Shown: one piece after another, positions 8,380-17,411 of the stretch
Position numbering within the stretch: position 1 is the first letter of the stretch
How the letters are laid out: every line of letters starts with the position of its first letter
DNA from: Mucilaginibacter cryoferens
GTDB taxonomy: Bacteria > Bacteroidota > Bacteroidia > Sphingobacteriales > Sphingobacteriaceae
Direction of reading: 5' to 3'
DNA length: 64,000 nucleotides
Assembly: GCF_014205845.1 (NCBI RefSeq)
Contig: NZ_JACHCR010000011.1
Coordinates: 124,001 to 188,000, forward strand
The notes under the pieces: model-generated
The model's input: only the letters and a program-made list of their open reading frames with translations
Told to the model about the DNA's origin: nothing
The model's database searches: none
Made by a program: the position numbers and the translations under genes

Positions 8380-9252
8380 ATGAGAATAAGGGCTAAATTA
8401 TTGCTACTGTTGGTTGTGCTGATGGCCATTGGCCTGGGAGTTTATATCAACAAAAGATATTCGCTCGAAAAAAGATACGCTTCTGTCCCCGAGAAAAAAC
8501 ATAAGAACGAGGTATTGCGTATCGGGATAATTGGCGATAGTTGGGCAGCCGGCACCTCACTGGATACCATTATGACCGACGAGTTTTTAAGACATCATAT
8601 TAAAACCGAGATCATATCTTTTGGCGAACCGGAAGCCAAAACAAAAGACATTTATGATAATTTATATGCAAGTCCGGGCACACCTTATTCCAGCAGCGAG
8701 ATACTGCACCATAACCTCGATTATTGTGTAATATTGGCCGGCACCAGTGATGCTTCGGGCGAGATGGGTGCCAAATTTTACGCCTACTATTGCTCACTTA
8801 TTATTGACGATTTACTGAAAGATAAAATAGAGCCCGTTTTTGTAACGATGCCTTACTTCGGCTTCAAAGAGTCGACCGATAGCCTGGATATTTTGAAAAA
8901 AGTGAGGAACGAAGTAAGCTCGCTGATTATTGATAACGGCAGCACCGGCAGCCTTGACGATTACCGCAAGCAGATTAACGAGGTACTAAAAGACACTCAT
9001 TTACAGGATTCGGCCATTGTAGTGCCATTTAACCTGGTATGCGATAATTACCAGAAACATAAAATATTATACCGCAACAATAGCCACCTCTCCATAGCAG
9101 GCAAACAAAAAATGGGTAAAATTATAGTTGAGTATATTTTGGATAAAATACATAAAAATAATTCGCAGACCCAGCCAACCGGCATCGGCACACCTATTAT
9201 TGCCAGCTCTGGCGAACAGGCCGGCTCACGCCGCTCCGGGGTTAAATTGTAA
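8380..9252 (+). CDS. Membrane-anchored SGNH/GDSL hydrolase-like protein
   Basis: 290 aa from ATG 8380; a TTG at 8365 is less likely. One N-terminal membrane segment (LLLLLVVLMAIGLGVYI) is followed by a periplasmic domain with GDSWA (block I Ser), GTSDAS where family members usually have GxND, and NNSHLSIAG as the His block. This fits an SGNH esterase or acetyltransferase. It sits 160 bp after the PPTase and converges with the deacetylase gene. Its substrate is unknown. Confidence 0.7.
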   Translation: MRIRAKLLLLLVVLMAIGLGVYINKRYSLEKRYASVPEKKHKNEVLRIGIIGDSWAAGTSLDTIMTDEFLRHHIKTEIISFGEPEAKTKDIYDNLYASPGTPYSSSEILHHNLDYCVILAGTSDASGEMGAKFYAYYCSLIIDDLLKDKIEPVFVTMPYFGFKESTDSLDILKKVRNEVSSLIIDNGSTGSLDDYRKQINEVLKDTHLQDSAIVVPFNLVCDNYQKHKILYRNNSHLSIAGKQKMGKIIVEYILDKIHKNNSQTQPTGIGTPIIASSGEQAGSRRSGVKL

Positions 9253-9258
9253 AGCCCA

Positions 9259-10032
9259 TCAGGCATACGCAGGTAAGCCAAGCAGTTTATCTAACCGCTC
9301 TATTCTATATCCTTCTGATTTTACGCGTTCTATAAAGCCCGGTAGCATAACCACCGTGATAGGGCACCTATCGTGAAACAGAAATACCGCTCCGGGTTTA
9401 ATTTTAGGTGTTACCTTTTGCAACAGTGCGTCTGCATCTTTGGCCATGGTATCGTAAGAGCGCACGCTCCAGCCAATAGGGAGGTAGTTACCTTTAACAA
9501 TGGCATTTTTAAGGTTAGGGTTCATCACCCCGTAAGGAGGGCGAAATAATCTTGTTTTCTTGCCTATCACATTATAAAGACCACTGTCCATTTGCTGCAT
9601 TTCAACCAACATCTTTTCCGCCGGGAGCAAATCAAATAATGTAGAATGACTAAAGCTATGGTTGCCTATAATATGGCCATCCGCGTCTATCTGTTTAATA
9701 ATGGCCTCGTTACCCGCTATCCTGTTGCCGATGCAAAAAAAGGCGGCTTTTACATCAGCATCCATCAATATTTGCAAAACCAGGGGCGTTCCGCCCTTCA
9801 CGGGGCCGTCGTCAAAAGTAATGGCTATAACTTTATCGGTTGTATTTGCCGAGCAATACATCGGCATAAAAAAGCCGGAGCTAACAAAGTAACAGCCATA
9901 ACCAACAATAAGAGAATAGACAAACAAGATAGCGATGTATATCAACCAACTGATACCATACATTTTATGCCCCAGGATAGTTAATACCAACAGGATAATG
10001 CATGCTATATTGGTATTTTTGAATGTTAACAC
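9259..10032 (-). CDS. Polysaccharide deacetylase (NodB homology)
   Basis: 257 aa. Two N-terminal hydrophobic segments (residues about 9-21 and 27-50) precede a NodB domain with TFDDGP (72-77), metal-binding HSFSH (125-129) and RPPYG. The family removes N- or O-acetyl groups from sugars in a metal-dependent way. The start is GTG at 10032, overlapping the upstream gene by 7 bp; ATG at 9963 is an alternative. Being last in the ketosynthase operon hints at deacylation of a pathway intermediate (inference). Confidence 0.85.
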   Translation of the reverse strand: MLTFKNTNIACIILLVLTILGHKMYGISWLIYIAILFVYSLIVGYGCYFVSSGFFMPMYCSANTTDKVIAITFDDGPVKGGTPLVLQILMDADVKAAFFCIGNRIAGNEAIIKQIDADGHIIGNHSFSHSTLFDLLPAEKMLVEMQQMDSGLYNVIGKKTRLFRPPYGVMNPNLKNAIVKGNYLPIGWSVRSYDTMAKDADALLQKVTPKIKPGAVFLFHDRCPITVVMLPGFIERVKSEGYRIERLDKLLGLPAYA

Positions 10033-11069
10033 GCCGAGAGCAGTATTAAGGAGTGATAAGTATTTTGGTAGTGGTTATAGATGAGTACTTTTTTGAGCTT
10101 TTCGGTATGCTCGCCGGCACCATTGTTTTTTGATCTGATCATTTGCGCAGCATACCACAAGGCAAAAGCCGATGACGTTGGATACTCGCCGCACAAGTAT
10201 TTGTATTTAATTACGTTACAGTAATTAAATAACGAGCCTTCCAGGTAATTATACACCTCATCATTTTTAGCGTCGCCATTATTGCCGGCTATTACCAGGC
10301 TAACATCATACATGCTGATGTTTTGTGCCGACAGAAAAGCTTCAATTTGCTGCTCTACCTCGGCAAAACTGCCGGGTTTATAAAAGGTAGAAACAGCATC
10401 CAGTTTAGCCAGATCGCTTCCCGAAGCCTGACTACCGAGCAGAAAAAAGGCCGAACCCTCGCCTGCTATGGTGCCTTTGGCTTTGTTGTTATACAACTCG
10501 AGATTTGACACCGGGCCTTGCTTATAAAGGCCAAACCGGCTTAATATAGCATGACTGATATCGGTTATTTCGTCAATACCTCCAACCAGTACATTTTTAG
10601 CATCGCCCTCCTGCAACAACATTTGCGCATCCAACAGCGAACTCTCAAACGATGAGCCACCGTTTACAAACGTGTTGTTATAGTTGTTACAATGCAGCAG
10701 CAAAGCAACCTGCGCGCCAATAGTATTATGGGTTGATTGGATAAAAGATGTTGGCGTAAGCAACTCTTCGCCGCGCTCTACCATTTTGCTTAAAAACACG
10801 CCCGTATCTTCCAGGCAGCCATAGGCTGTACCTGTGATGATGGCATCAGGGTTATCAATCCCCGCTTCCTGTAAACAAGCCATGGCCGATGCTACCCCCA
10901 TTTTAATTACCCGGCTCATCCGGCGAATGAGTTTTGGATCGATGATCTCTTTATAATCGGGCGTAATGCAGTTTAACCTGTTACCCTCATAGGTAACGGT
11001 CTCAGCCGGAAAAGGTACATCTCCGAATGTTTTTTGGGGCGATATGTTTCCTGTTGCGCGTATATACAT
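10026..11069 (-). CDS. Ketosynthase-like partner lacking the active-site Cys (chain-length-factor-like)
   Basis: 347 aa from the ATG at 11069, which lies one base after the stop of the upstream ketosynthase. The thiolase-like fold is recognisable (AGEGSAFFLL, VGGIDEI). Where a ketosynthase has its nucleophile (ACSSS) this protein has GGSSFESS (about 137-144), with no Cys. It probably pairs with the neighbouring active ketosynthase, as chain-length factors do in type II systems (inference). Confidence 0.78.
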   Translation of the reverse strand: MYIRATGNISPQKTFGDVPFPAETVTYEGNRLNCITPDYKEIIDPKLIRRMSRVIKMGVASAMACLQEAGIDNPDAIITGTAYGCLEDTGVFLSKMVERGEELLTPTSFIQSTHNTIGAQVALLLHCNNYNNTFVNGGSSFESSLLDAQMLLQEGDAKNVLVGGIDEITDISHAILSRFGLYKQGPVSNLELYNNKAKGTIAGEGSAFFLLGSQASGSDLAKLDAVSTFYKPGSFAEVEQQIEAFLSAQNISMYDVSLVIAGNNGDAKNDEVYNYLEGSLFNYCNVIKYKYLCGEYPTSSAFALWYAAQMIRSKNNGAGEHTEKLKKVLIYNHYQNTYHSLILLSAC

Positions 11070-11070
11070 A

Positions 11071-12276
11071 TCAGGCCTGCAGTTTTGAAAATAGGAGTGA
11101 TGAACAATTACCACCAAAACCAAAGGAATTGGATAGCACATGGTTTAAACCGGCTTGTTTGGTAAAATTAGTTTCGGGCGCGAAAGGCAACTCTTCAATT
11201 TTGGTTTCAAAACGAAGGTTTGGATAGATCAGCCCTTGCTGAACCGATAAAGCAGAAAATACAGCCTCAATCCCAGCGCTTGCCCCCAATGTATGCCCGG
11301 TGAACGATTTGGTTGAACTCATTTTGGGGTAATGCGGCTCAAACAGTCTTTTTATTGCTGTCCCTTCGGAGTTATCGTTATTTTGGGTGCCGGTGCCATG
11401 CAGGTTGATGTAGCCGATATCACTTGGCTTTAACCCGCCCATTTTTAACGCGCCTTCCATCGCCATAAAAGAGCCCGTACCATCTGGCGATGATGCCGTT
11501 TGATGGTAAGCGTCATTGGCATTGCAATATCCGCTAAGCGTACACAGCAGCTCCGTTTTTAACCCTGCCGCAACCCTTTCAGATACCAAAGTAATGTATC
11601 CGGCGCCCTCGCCAAGGTTTAAGCCCCTGCGGTTGGCATCAAAGGGTTGGCAGTATTGATTATCCAATATCATGAGGGTGTTAAAACCATTAAGGGTAAA
11701 ACGGGTGAGGGCATCTGTACCACCGGCAATAACTACATCGAGAATATTGTTTTTAATAAGCCTTGCCCCGTACATAATGGCATTGGCCGATGACGAGCAG
11801 GCCGTACTCACAGTGCTTACGTAATTGCGGATACCCAGCTCATCGGCCACCAGTTCGGTAACCTTGCCACACTCGTGGTTAACTACGTTGCGCAGTTTGC
11901 CTTTTGTGGAGCGGGCCATAAACTGCGCAAAAAAATCCTCCGTTTTATCCATACCGCCAACGGTATTGGCCGATATAAAACCAGTGCGTAAGGACGCAAA
12001 ATTTTCTATGCCGGCACTATTCTTCGCTTCCCTTGCAGCAACCAGGCTCAGCATAGCTGTGCGACTAATATCCGGGCCAAAACCCGAAAGTTTGGCCAGT
12101 TCATCGTTACTTAGTTTAACCTCTGCAACCGGGAATATGTCTTTATGAGCGGTAGCAAGGTATTTAATTTTGCCTATACCTGCCCGGCTGTTTTGGAGCG
12201 CGTTGAGGCATTCGGCAGTATTGTTACCAATACCCGAAATTACACCTGCACCCGCTACAAAAACAGTTTTACTCAT
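11071..12276 (-). CDS. Beta-ketoacyl-ACP synthase, active
   Basis: 401 aa. Triad Cys160 (STACSSSANA), His293 (LHGTGTQ) and His328 (FTGHTLGASAG) is intact; the ending FGFGGNCSSLLF is typical. It is a strong candidate for the polyene-extending enzyme, paired with the Cys-less protein directly downstream. The operon continues in the same direction with 1-20 bp gaps. Confidence 0.9.
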   Translation of the reverse strand: MSKTVFVAGAGVISGIGNNTAECLNALQNSRAGIGKIKYLATAHKDIFPVAEVKLSNDELAKLSGFGPDISRTAMLSLVAAREAKNSAGIENFASLRTGFISANTVGGMDKTEDFFAQFMARSTKGKLRNVVNHECGKVTELVADELGIRNYVSTVSTACSSSANAIMYGARLIKNNILDVVIAGGTDALTRFTLNGFNTLMILDNQYCQPFDANRRGLNLGEGAGYITLVSERVAAGLKTELLCTLSGYCNANDAYHQTASSPDGTGSFMAMEGALKMGGLKPSDIGYINLHGTGTQNNDNSEGTAIKRLFEPHYPKMSSTKSFTGHTLGASAGIEAVFSALSVQQGLIYPNLRFETKIEELPFAPETNFTKQAGLNHVLSNSFGFGGNCSSLLFSKLQA

Positions 12277-12296
12277 TGCTATATATGTTGGTCGGC

Positions 12297-12920
12297 CTAC
12301 CTGGCCGACAGATAAATTTTGTTAATATTTTCTACTGTAAAAGGCACCGATCCCTGATTTTCCTGCTGCTCTACCAGGTATAAAACGGCTTGGTAATCAT
12401 CTTTCAGCAGGTCGACCCAACCGCAGATGCATGCCTGCAATATATTATTATTTAATAAATATGCCACGTACTGTTCCACAAAAGCGGCATCAAACTGTTC
12501 AAAAACAAAGAAGCCGTTCTCGCCCTTAAATTTGTTTTTAATGCTGATCTCGCCTATAACAATATTGGGTAGCGTGTAAACAAACAATGCAGGGCTGGCA
12601 GCCGTTTTGGCCTGATCAAAATATTTAATATCAGCATCGAGGCTGGAGTTGGAGTTGGTTAGTACAATGCCAATTTCATTTTCTTTATACCTTTCGCTGA
12701 TACCACTACCATTCAATAAAACCTCCGAAGCCAGCAACCCCAATTTACAAAGGTTATCCATTTTATAAAACTTAGGATACTTTACCTCCAGAAACTGGTA
12801 AACCGAAAGCAGGAAAGCACCGGCATCCGCGGCCTTGTTTTCAAACACGGCTTTGCCATTGCTGTAAACAACATTATTGCCGATAATACAATGCGCTGTA
12901 ATATGTTGAGTTGCTGCCAT
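12297..12920 (-). CDS. Short ketosynthase-like protein, probably non-catalytic
   Basis: 207 aa, about half the size of a ketosynthase. It keeps sequence like the N-terminal half (IGIVLTNSNSSLDADIKYF, SPALFVYTLPNIVIGEI) but has no Cys at an active-site position and no C-terminal His motifs. Aryl polyene clusters commonly contain such short proteins. Its start overlaps the stop of the upstream ketosynthase (TAATG). A role as a structural partner is inference. Confidence 0.7.
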   Translation of the reverse strand: MAATQHITAHCIIGNNVVYSNGKAVFENKAADAGAFLLSVYQFLEVKYPKFYKMDNLCKLGLLASEVLLNGSGISERYKENEIGIVLTNSNSSLDADIKYFDQAKTAASPALFVYTLPNIVIGEISIKNKFKGENGFFVFEQFDAAFVEQYVAYLLNNNILQACICGWVDLLKDDYQAVLYLVEQQENQGSVPFTVENINKIYLSAR

Positions 12921-14047
12921 TATTTACTTAATACAATTGCCGCGTTGCATCCCCCAAAGCCAGATGCTGTTTTAAGGCAATTGCTTAACGGAATTTGCTG
13001 TAAATGGTTTGCCACATGGAGCGGCTGGGTTACCCCTAATTGGTTAAACCCCCTTGTGGGGATAATAGTATTTTGTTTTAAAGAGTGAATAGCGATAATA
13101 GCCTCTATAAGTCCCGATGCGCCCAATGTATGCCCATAATAGCCTTTTAAACTATTAACCGGGATGTTTTGCATGCCGGCCAGGTTAATGGCCTTTGCCT
13201 CCATTTCATCATTATAAACAGTAGCCGTGCCATGTGCCGAGATAAAATCGATGGCATCCGGCGTTATACCAGCGGCTTTTAACGCGGTATCAATTGCGTA
13301 AAAAAGTTCTTCGCCGGTTTTGGATGGCCCCGAAATATGATTGGCATCGTTACTTACCGAACCGCCGGCCAGCTTTATGTTATGGGTATATTTAGGGTTT
13401 GACGACAGGATAACCGTACCCGCGCCCTCGCCCAAATTAATGCCATCCCTATCTGCATCAAAAGGCTTACAGGGTCCGGCACTGATAGCCTGGAACGATT
13501 GAAAACCCGATAATACAAACCGCGTGATTACATCGGCCCCCACCACAACGGCGTTTTGATATTGGCCGGTTTGCAGCAGGCGTAAACCGGTTATTAATGC
13601 TACCAGGCCAGAGATACAGGCGTGTGATACAATAAGCGGCTGGTTTACAAAGCCAAATTTTTCGGCAACTAATTTAGCCGAAGTTGGGAGCGCTATACGC
13701 TGGTTCAAAGCTGGATCATCTGCATCTGTTTCCAGCATACTGATATTGCCTTTGGTGGTAGAGATGATGAGGACCGTTTTATTATCGGTGCAATCTATCC
13801 CGCTATTTTTTAAGGCATCACTAATGGATGCTATCAGGAGCTGTTCAAATTTGGTATAACGCGCTGCGTTATCAAAAAACTGATGATCATCCTCAAACAA
13901 CGAGGCATAAAAAGGCACATCAGACTTGTTACCAGCCGCATGCTGTTTTACTCCGGAAATGTTTTGGGTAAGCCGCTCAAAGTTATCGGCAGTGGTATTG
14001 CCAATGGGCGACAGGATATTATCGGCTACAATAAAAACAGGCATCAT
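12920..14047 (-). CDS. Beta-ketoacyl-ACP synthase, active
   Basis: 375 aa from ATG 14047 (GTG at 14050 and ATG at 14044 are alternatives). Cys144 (VSHACISG), His272 (SAHGTATVYND) and His306 (YYGHTLGASG) form the expected triad. It is the second active-type ketosynthase of this operon, with the short partner encoded directly behind it. It probably acts in aryl polyene elongation. Confidence 0.88.
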   Translation of the reverse strand: MMPVFIVADNILSPIGNTTADNFERLTQNISGVKQHAAGNKSDVPFYASLFEDDHQFFDNAARYTKFEQLLIASISDALKNSGIDCTDNKTVLIISTTKGNISMLETDADDPALNQRIALPTSAKLVAEKFGFVNQPLIVSHACISGLVALITGLRLLQTGQYQNAVVVGADVITRFVLSGFQSFQAISAGPCKPFDADRDGINLGEGAGTVILSSNPKYTHNIKLAGGSVSNDANHISGPSKTGEELFYAIDTALKAAGITPDAIDFISAHGTATVYNDEMEAKAINLAGMQNIPVNSLKGYYGHTLGASGLIEAIIAIHSLKQNTIIPTRGFNQLGVTQPLHVANHLQQIPLSNCLKTASGFGGCNAAIVLSK

Positions 14048-14078
14048 CACTTACAAACAGCTCTCCTCATCACTTGTT

Positions 14079-14957
14079 TTATTGCCAAAAGTTATAATAG
14101 TTATACCACTGCACAGGATACTTTTTAATGTATTTTTCCATCTCGCCCACAAAATCATTGGTCATTTGCTCCATCCCGGCTTCCTTGCCCAAATGTAAAT
14201 ATTCCTTTATAGTACTGGAGTAAAAATGATAATGAAAGCGAGTTTCCTTCATGGCAAACACGTACGCAACGGGTACTTTAAACTTAGATGCCAAAATAAA
14301 AGGGCCTAAAGGAAACTTCGCGTCCTCGCCCAAAAAGCTTTTGGTGATGGTTTTATTACCCTCCAGGTACCTATCGGCGTGCATGCAAACCAGCTCATTG
14401 TTCTGGAAAGCTTCGTTTATTTTAAAAATGTGCGAAATGTCGTCCTTAATAACAATAATGTTAACACTAAGCTTACCGGTTACCTTTTCCATAAAGGCTT
14501 TAATCTGCTGGTCTTCGCCATCAAACATCACAATATTAATGCGGGTGTTTACATGTTTAAGCAAATCGCCGGCAACCTCCCAGCTGCCAATATGCGCGCT
14601 TAATAACAGGCCGCCTTTGCCCATAGCTGCTATCTGATCGAGGTTGTGTCGCCCATCAAACTCAAAGGTAAATTTATTGGGCATGCCCGACATTACCACT
14701 ACCTTATCGATAATGCTTTGGCCAAAAACATAATAGTTTTGGTAAACATTCCACAGCGACTTAACGGCGTTATAGCCCAAACGCTTATGAAAATAATAAT
14801 AAATGCTTTTGGATGATTTGTAAGAGAATACAACGTAGTACAGGGATACAAACCTTAGCAACCAGTAGGCCGGGGTAACACCAACAGTTTTTAAAATGGC
14901 CAGAAATATAGAATACCCCCAGGGCTTCCCTTTTGATTTTCCTTTCCAGGACGACAT
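14079..14957 (-). CDS. LpxL/HtrB-like lysophospholipid acyltransferase
   Basis: 292 aa. The H-x4-E acyltransferase motif is at His122-Glu127 (SAHIGSWEVA), with a hydrophobic stretch near residues 15-45. Family members transfer acyl chains from ACP to lipid acceptors at the inner membrane. The gene follows an ACP with no gap (stop at 14958 is that of the ACP). It may attach the polyene acyl chain to a lipid or to the resorcinol, competing with the BtrH-like and C45 candidates (inference). Confidence 0.85.
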   Translation of the reverse strand: MSSWKGKSKGKPWGYSIFLAILKTVGVTPAYWLLRFVSLYYVVFSYKSSKSIYYYFHKRLGYNAVKSLWNVYQNYYVFGQSIIDKVVVMSGMPNKFTFEFDGRHNLDQIAAMGKGGLLLSAHIGSWEVAGDLLKHVNTRINIVMFDGEDQQIKAFMEKVTGKLSVNIIVIKDDISHIFKINEAFQNNELVCMHADRYLEGNKTITKSFLGEDAKFPLGPFILASKFKVPVAYVFAMKETRFHYHFYSSTIKEYLHLGKEAGMEQMTNDFVGEMEKYIKKYPVQWYNYYNFWQ

Positions 14958-15215
14958 TTAAACAAGCTCCTTTGGCTGTACTTTAGTTTCAACGTAATTG
15001 TAAAAATCCTGGAAAGTAACTATGCCGGTAAAATCTTCGGGCTGCACTTTAAACGCAAAATTGGTTTCAATTACCACTACCAGATCTATATAATCGAGGC
15101 TATCGAGGCCAAGTGTATCTTTTAAAACTGCATCAGGTGTAATTGTATCTGCATCTACCTCAAATTCTTCTGACAGGAAAGAATTTATTTTCGCAATGAT
15201 CTCTTCAGTTTGCAT
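14958..15215 (-). CDS. Acyl carrier protein
   Basis: 85 aa, with the standard phosphopantetheine motif LGLDSLDYID. It is a close paralogue of the ACP at 24150; long blocks such as SLDYIDLVVVIE are identical. It heads the operon of acyltransferase, ketosynthases and deacetylase. It probably carries the growing polyene. Confidence 0.92.
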   Translation of the reverse strand: MQTEEIIAKINSFLSEEFEVDADTITPDAVLKDTLGLDSLDYIDLVVVIETNFAFKVQPEDFTGIVTFQDFYNYVETKVQPKELV

Positions 15216-15753
15216 AATCCTTGTTTAAATTAATTAGCTAACGCTTTGGATGAATCAGGGGCATCCGTGTGTTAGATGTAACAGGTTGTAAAATTTTTTA
15301 TATATTGTTTAATTAGGGTTGTTTATATACAGATTAATTTGCGTCTAAAATCAATTAACTGTTTTCTTTTTATAAAGAACGATTTAGGTAATTCATATCC
15401 CGACACCTTTTCAGGGTATAAGGCTGCCGTATTTTGCATATTAAAATTGTTCCTGCATTACGCTCATCACTTCTATCGCACCACATCTCACATTTATGAA
15501 AAAATCATAACACTTAATTAATAAAATTAATCAAGAAACCTTGCAAAAATACAAAATAATAAAAACAATTATTCAGGTTTTGTGTAGCAAGCGGTTAAAT
15601 TGTTTCTGTTATTTTTTTGTACAGGGTTGTATCTCATCTCCCTAAATATATAGCCCAAATCACAAACCAAATATTATTTTTGTAGATGACGATGAAAACC
15701 ACCAAAAGGTAACGTTACATTTAAAATAAATTTAAACTAATAAAAACTGACAG
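15216..15753. other. Divergent intergenic region, 538 bp
   Basis: AT-rich spacer between the leftward ACP operon and the rightward acpS. I see no convincing open frame. TATTTTTG at 15675-15682 (forward) and at 15551-15544 (reverse) match the -7 pattern TAnnTTTG, but neither has a TTG at the right distance. Both promoters should be here. Confidence 0.5.
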
Positions 15754-16128
15754 ATGGTTGCCGGTGTTGGGATAGATATGATAGAGGTTGACCGCATGGC
15801 CGGCAAAATTGAAAAAGGCAGCGGCTTTCTCGAATTGGTGTTTTCTGCAAAGGAAATAGCTTATTGCGAATCTAAAGCCGATAAGTACCAGCATTATGCC
15901 GCCCGCTTTGCCGCCAAAGAAGCATTTTTTAAAGCGCTGGGTACAGGCTGGTTAAACGGAACGGCCTTTAACGAAATTGAGGTAAGCAACAATGCCGATG
16001 GAAAACCCGAACTTACACCTATTGGCCAAACTGCCGAATTGTTAAAAGAGTGGGGGAGCTTAAAAATTTCGGTGTCATTAACCCACCTCAAGGCAATAGC
16101 ATCGGCTGTAGTAATTATAGAGAAGTGA
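15754..16128 (+). CDS. acpS: Holo-ACP synthase
   Basis: 124 aa, the usual AcpS length. GIDMIEVDR (residues 6-14) and RFAAKEAFFKALG (51-63) supply the metal-binding Asp8 and Glu56. It moves phosphopantetheine from CoA to carrier proteins. Its stop overlaps the next gene by GTGA. It may be the housekeeping enzyme as well as serving the four cluster ACPs (inference). Confidence 0.92.
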   Translation: MVAGVGIDMIEVDRMAGKIEKGSGFLELVFSAKEIAYCESKADKYQHYAARFAAKEAFFKALGTGWLNGTAFNEIEVSNNADGKPELTPIGQTAELLKEWGSLKISVSLTHLKAIASAVVIIEK

Positions 16129-17411
16129 CCGAACAGATACATCAATCAGCGCAACAGGTAGTAGCCATGCAGGAGCAAAAGCTACAGCATTTACTGGCTT
16201 ATCTTAATCAAAACTCGCCTTTCTATAAGGAGCTGTTTGCGGTTAATGATATTAATGTTGCCGATATTAAAACGCTCGACGACCTGCAACGGATACCTAC
16301 AACCGTGAAAGAAGACCTGCAAAAGCGCAATGATGATTTTATGTGCGTAAGCCGCGATAAGATTATCGAATACAGCTCTACATCGGGCACCCTGGGTAGC
16401 CCTGTTGTTGTTGCGCTTACAGAAAACGATCTGCAGCGTTTAACGTACAACGAATACAGTTCGTTTATTTGTGCCGATGGCCGCCCCGATGATGTTTACC
16501 AGCTGATGCTCACGCTCGACAGGCAGTTTATGGCCGGCCTGGCTTATTACTCGGGTATCCGCAAAATTGGGGCAGGTATTATCAGGCTTGGGCCGGGAGT
16601 ACCGTCCTTGCAATGGGATACCATCCTGAGGCTAAAACCTACAGCTATTGTAGCGGTGCCCTCTTTCATCTATAAACTCATTCAATACGCGGGCGAACAC
16701 CATATCGATATTAATGCCACCTCGGTAAAAAAGGCCATTTGCATTGGCGAAAATATCCGCAATACCGATTTTTCGCTCAATATTCTCGGTAAAAAGATCA
16801 CCGATGCCTGGGATATTAAGCTATACTCTACCTATGCCTCTACCGAAATGCAAACCGCCTTTACAGAATGCGGCGAGGGCAAAGGGGGCCATCACCAGCC
16901 CGAACTGTTGATAGTGGAGCTATTAGACGAAAACAACCAACCCGTTGCCCCAGGCGAGCCGGGCGAAGTAACCATTACCACATTGGGGGTTGAAGGCATG
17001 CCGCTGTTAAGATATAAAACCGGCGATATTTGCCAGTATTACGATGAGCCTTGCGGGTGCGGGCGTACAACCTTACGCCTATCATCCATTATTGGCCGTA
17101 AAAAGCAGATGATAAAATTTAAGGGCACCACACTTTACCCGCCTTCGCTTTTTGATCTGTTAAATGGGATGGAAGAAATATTGGATTTTGTGGCCGAGGT
17201 GTACTCCAACGATATTGGGATGGATGAGGTGCTGCTGCATATACTACCCATAAATTATACCGATGAGTGCGACCGAAAGATACGCGCCAACTTACAGGCA
17301 AGATTGAGGGTGAGCCCGCATGTTACCTATGTACAGTACGATGAGATCCAGAAAATGCAGTACAAAGAATCGGGCCGCAAACCGTTTAAATTTATCGATC
17401 GCCGGAAATAA
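16125..17411 (+). CDS. Phenylacetate-CoA-ligase-like adenylate-forming enzyme
   Basis: 428 aa from GTG 16125, which overlaps the acpS stop; ATG 16167 is the alternative. The start gives an N-terminus (QEQKLQHLLAYLNQNSPFY) like PaaK. The phosphate loop is YSSTSGTLGSP and the acidic adenylation region is TYASTEMQ. In flexirubin loci such an enzyme activates 4-coumarate made by the ammonia-lyase and loads it on CoA or ACP. That assignment is from context. It converges with the antiporter gene, overlapping by 20 bp. Confidence 0.82.
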   Translation: MTEQIHQSAQQVVAMQEQKLQHLLAYLNQNSPFYKELFAVNDINVADIKTLDDLQRIPTTVKEDLQKRNDDFMCVSRDKIIEYSSTSGTLGSPVVVALTENDLQRLTYNEYSSFICADGRPDDVYQLMLTLDRQFMAGLAYYSGIRKIGAGIIRLGPGVPSLQWDTILRLKPTAIVAVPSFIYKLIQYAGEHHIDINATSVKKAICIGENIRNTDFSLNILGKKITDAWDIKLYSTYASTEMQTAFTECGEGKGGHHQPELLIVELLDENNQPVAPGEPGEVTITTLGVEGMPLLRYKTGDICQYYDEPCGCGRTTLRLSSIIGRKKQMIKFKGTTLYPPSLFDLLNGMEEILDFVAEVYSNDIGMDEVLLHILPINYTDECDRKIRANLQARLRVSPHVTYVQYDEIQKMQYKESGRKPFKFIDRRK

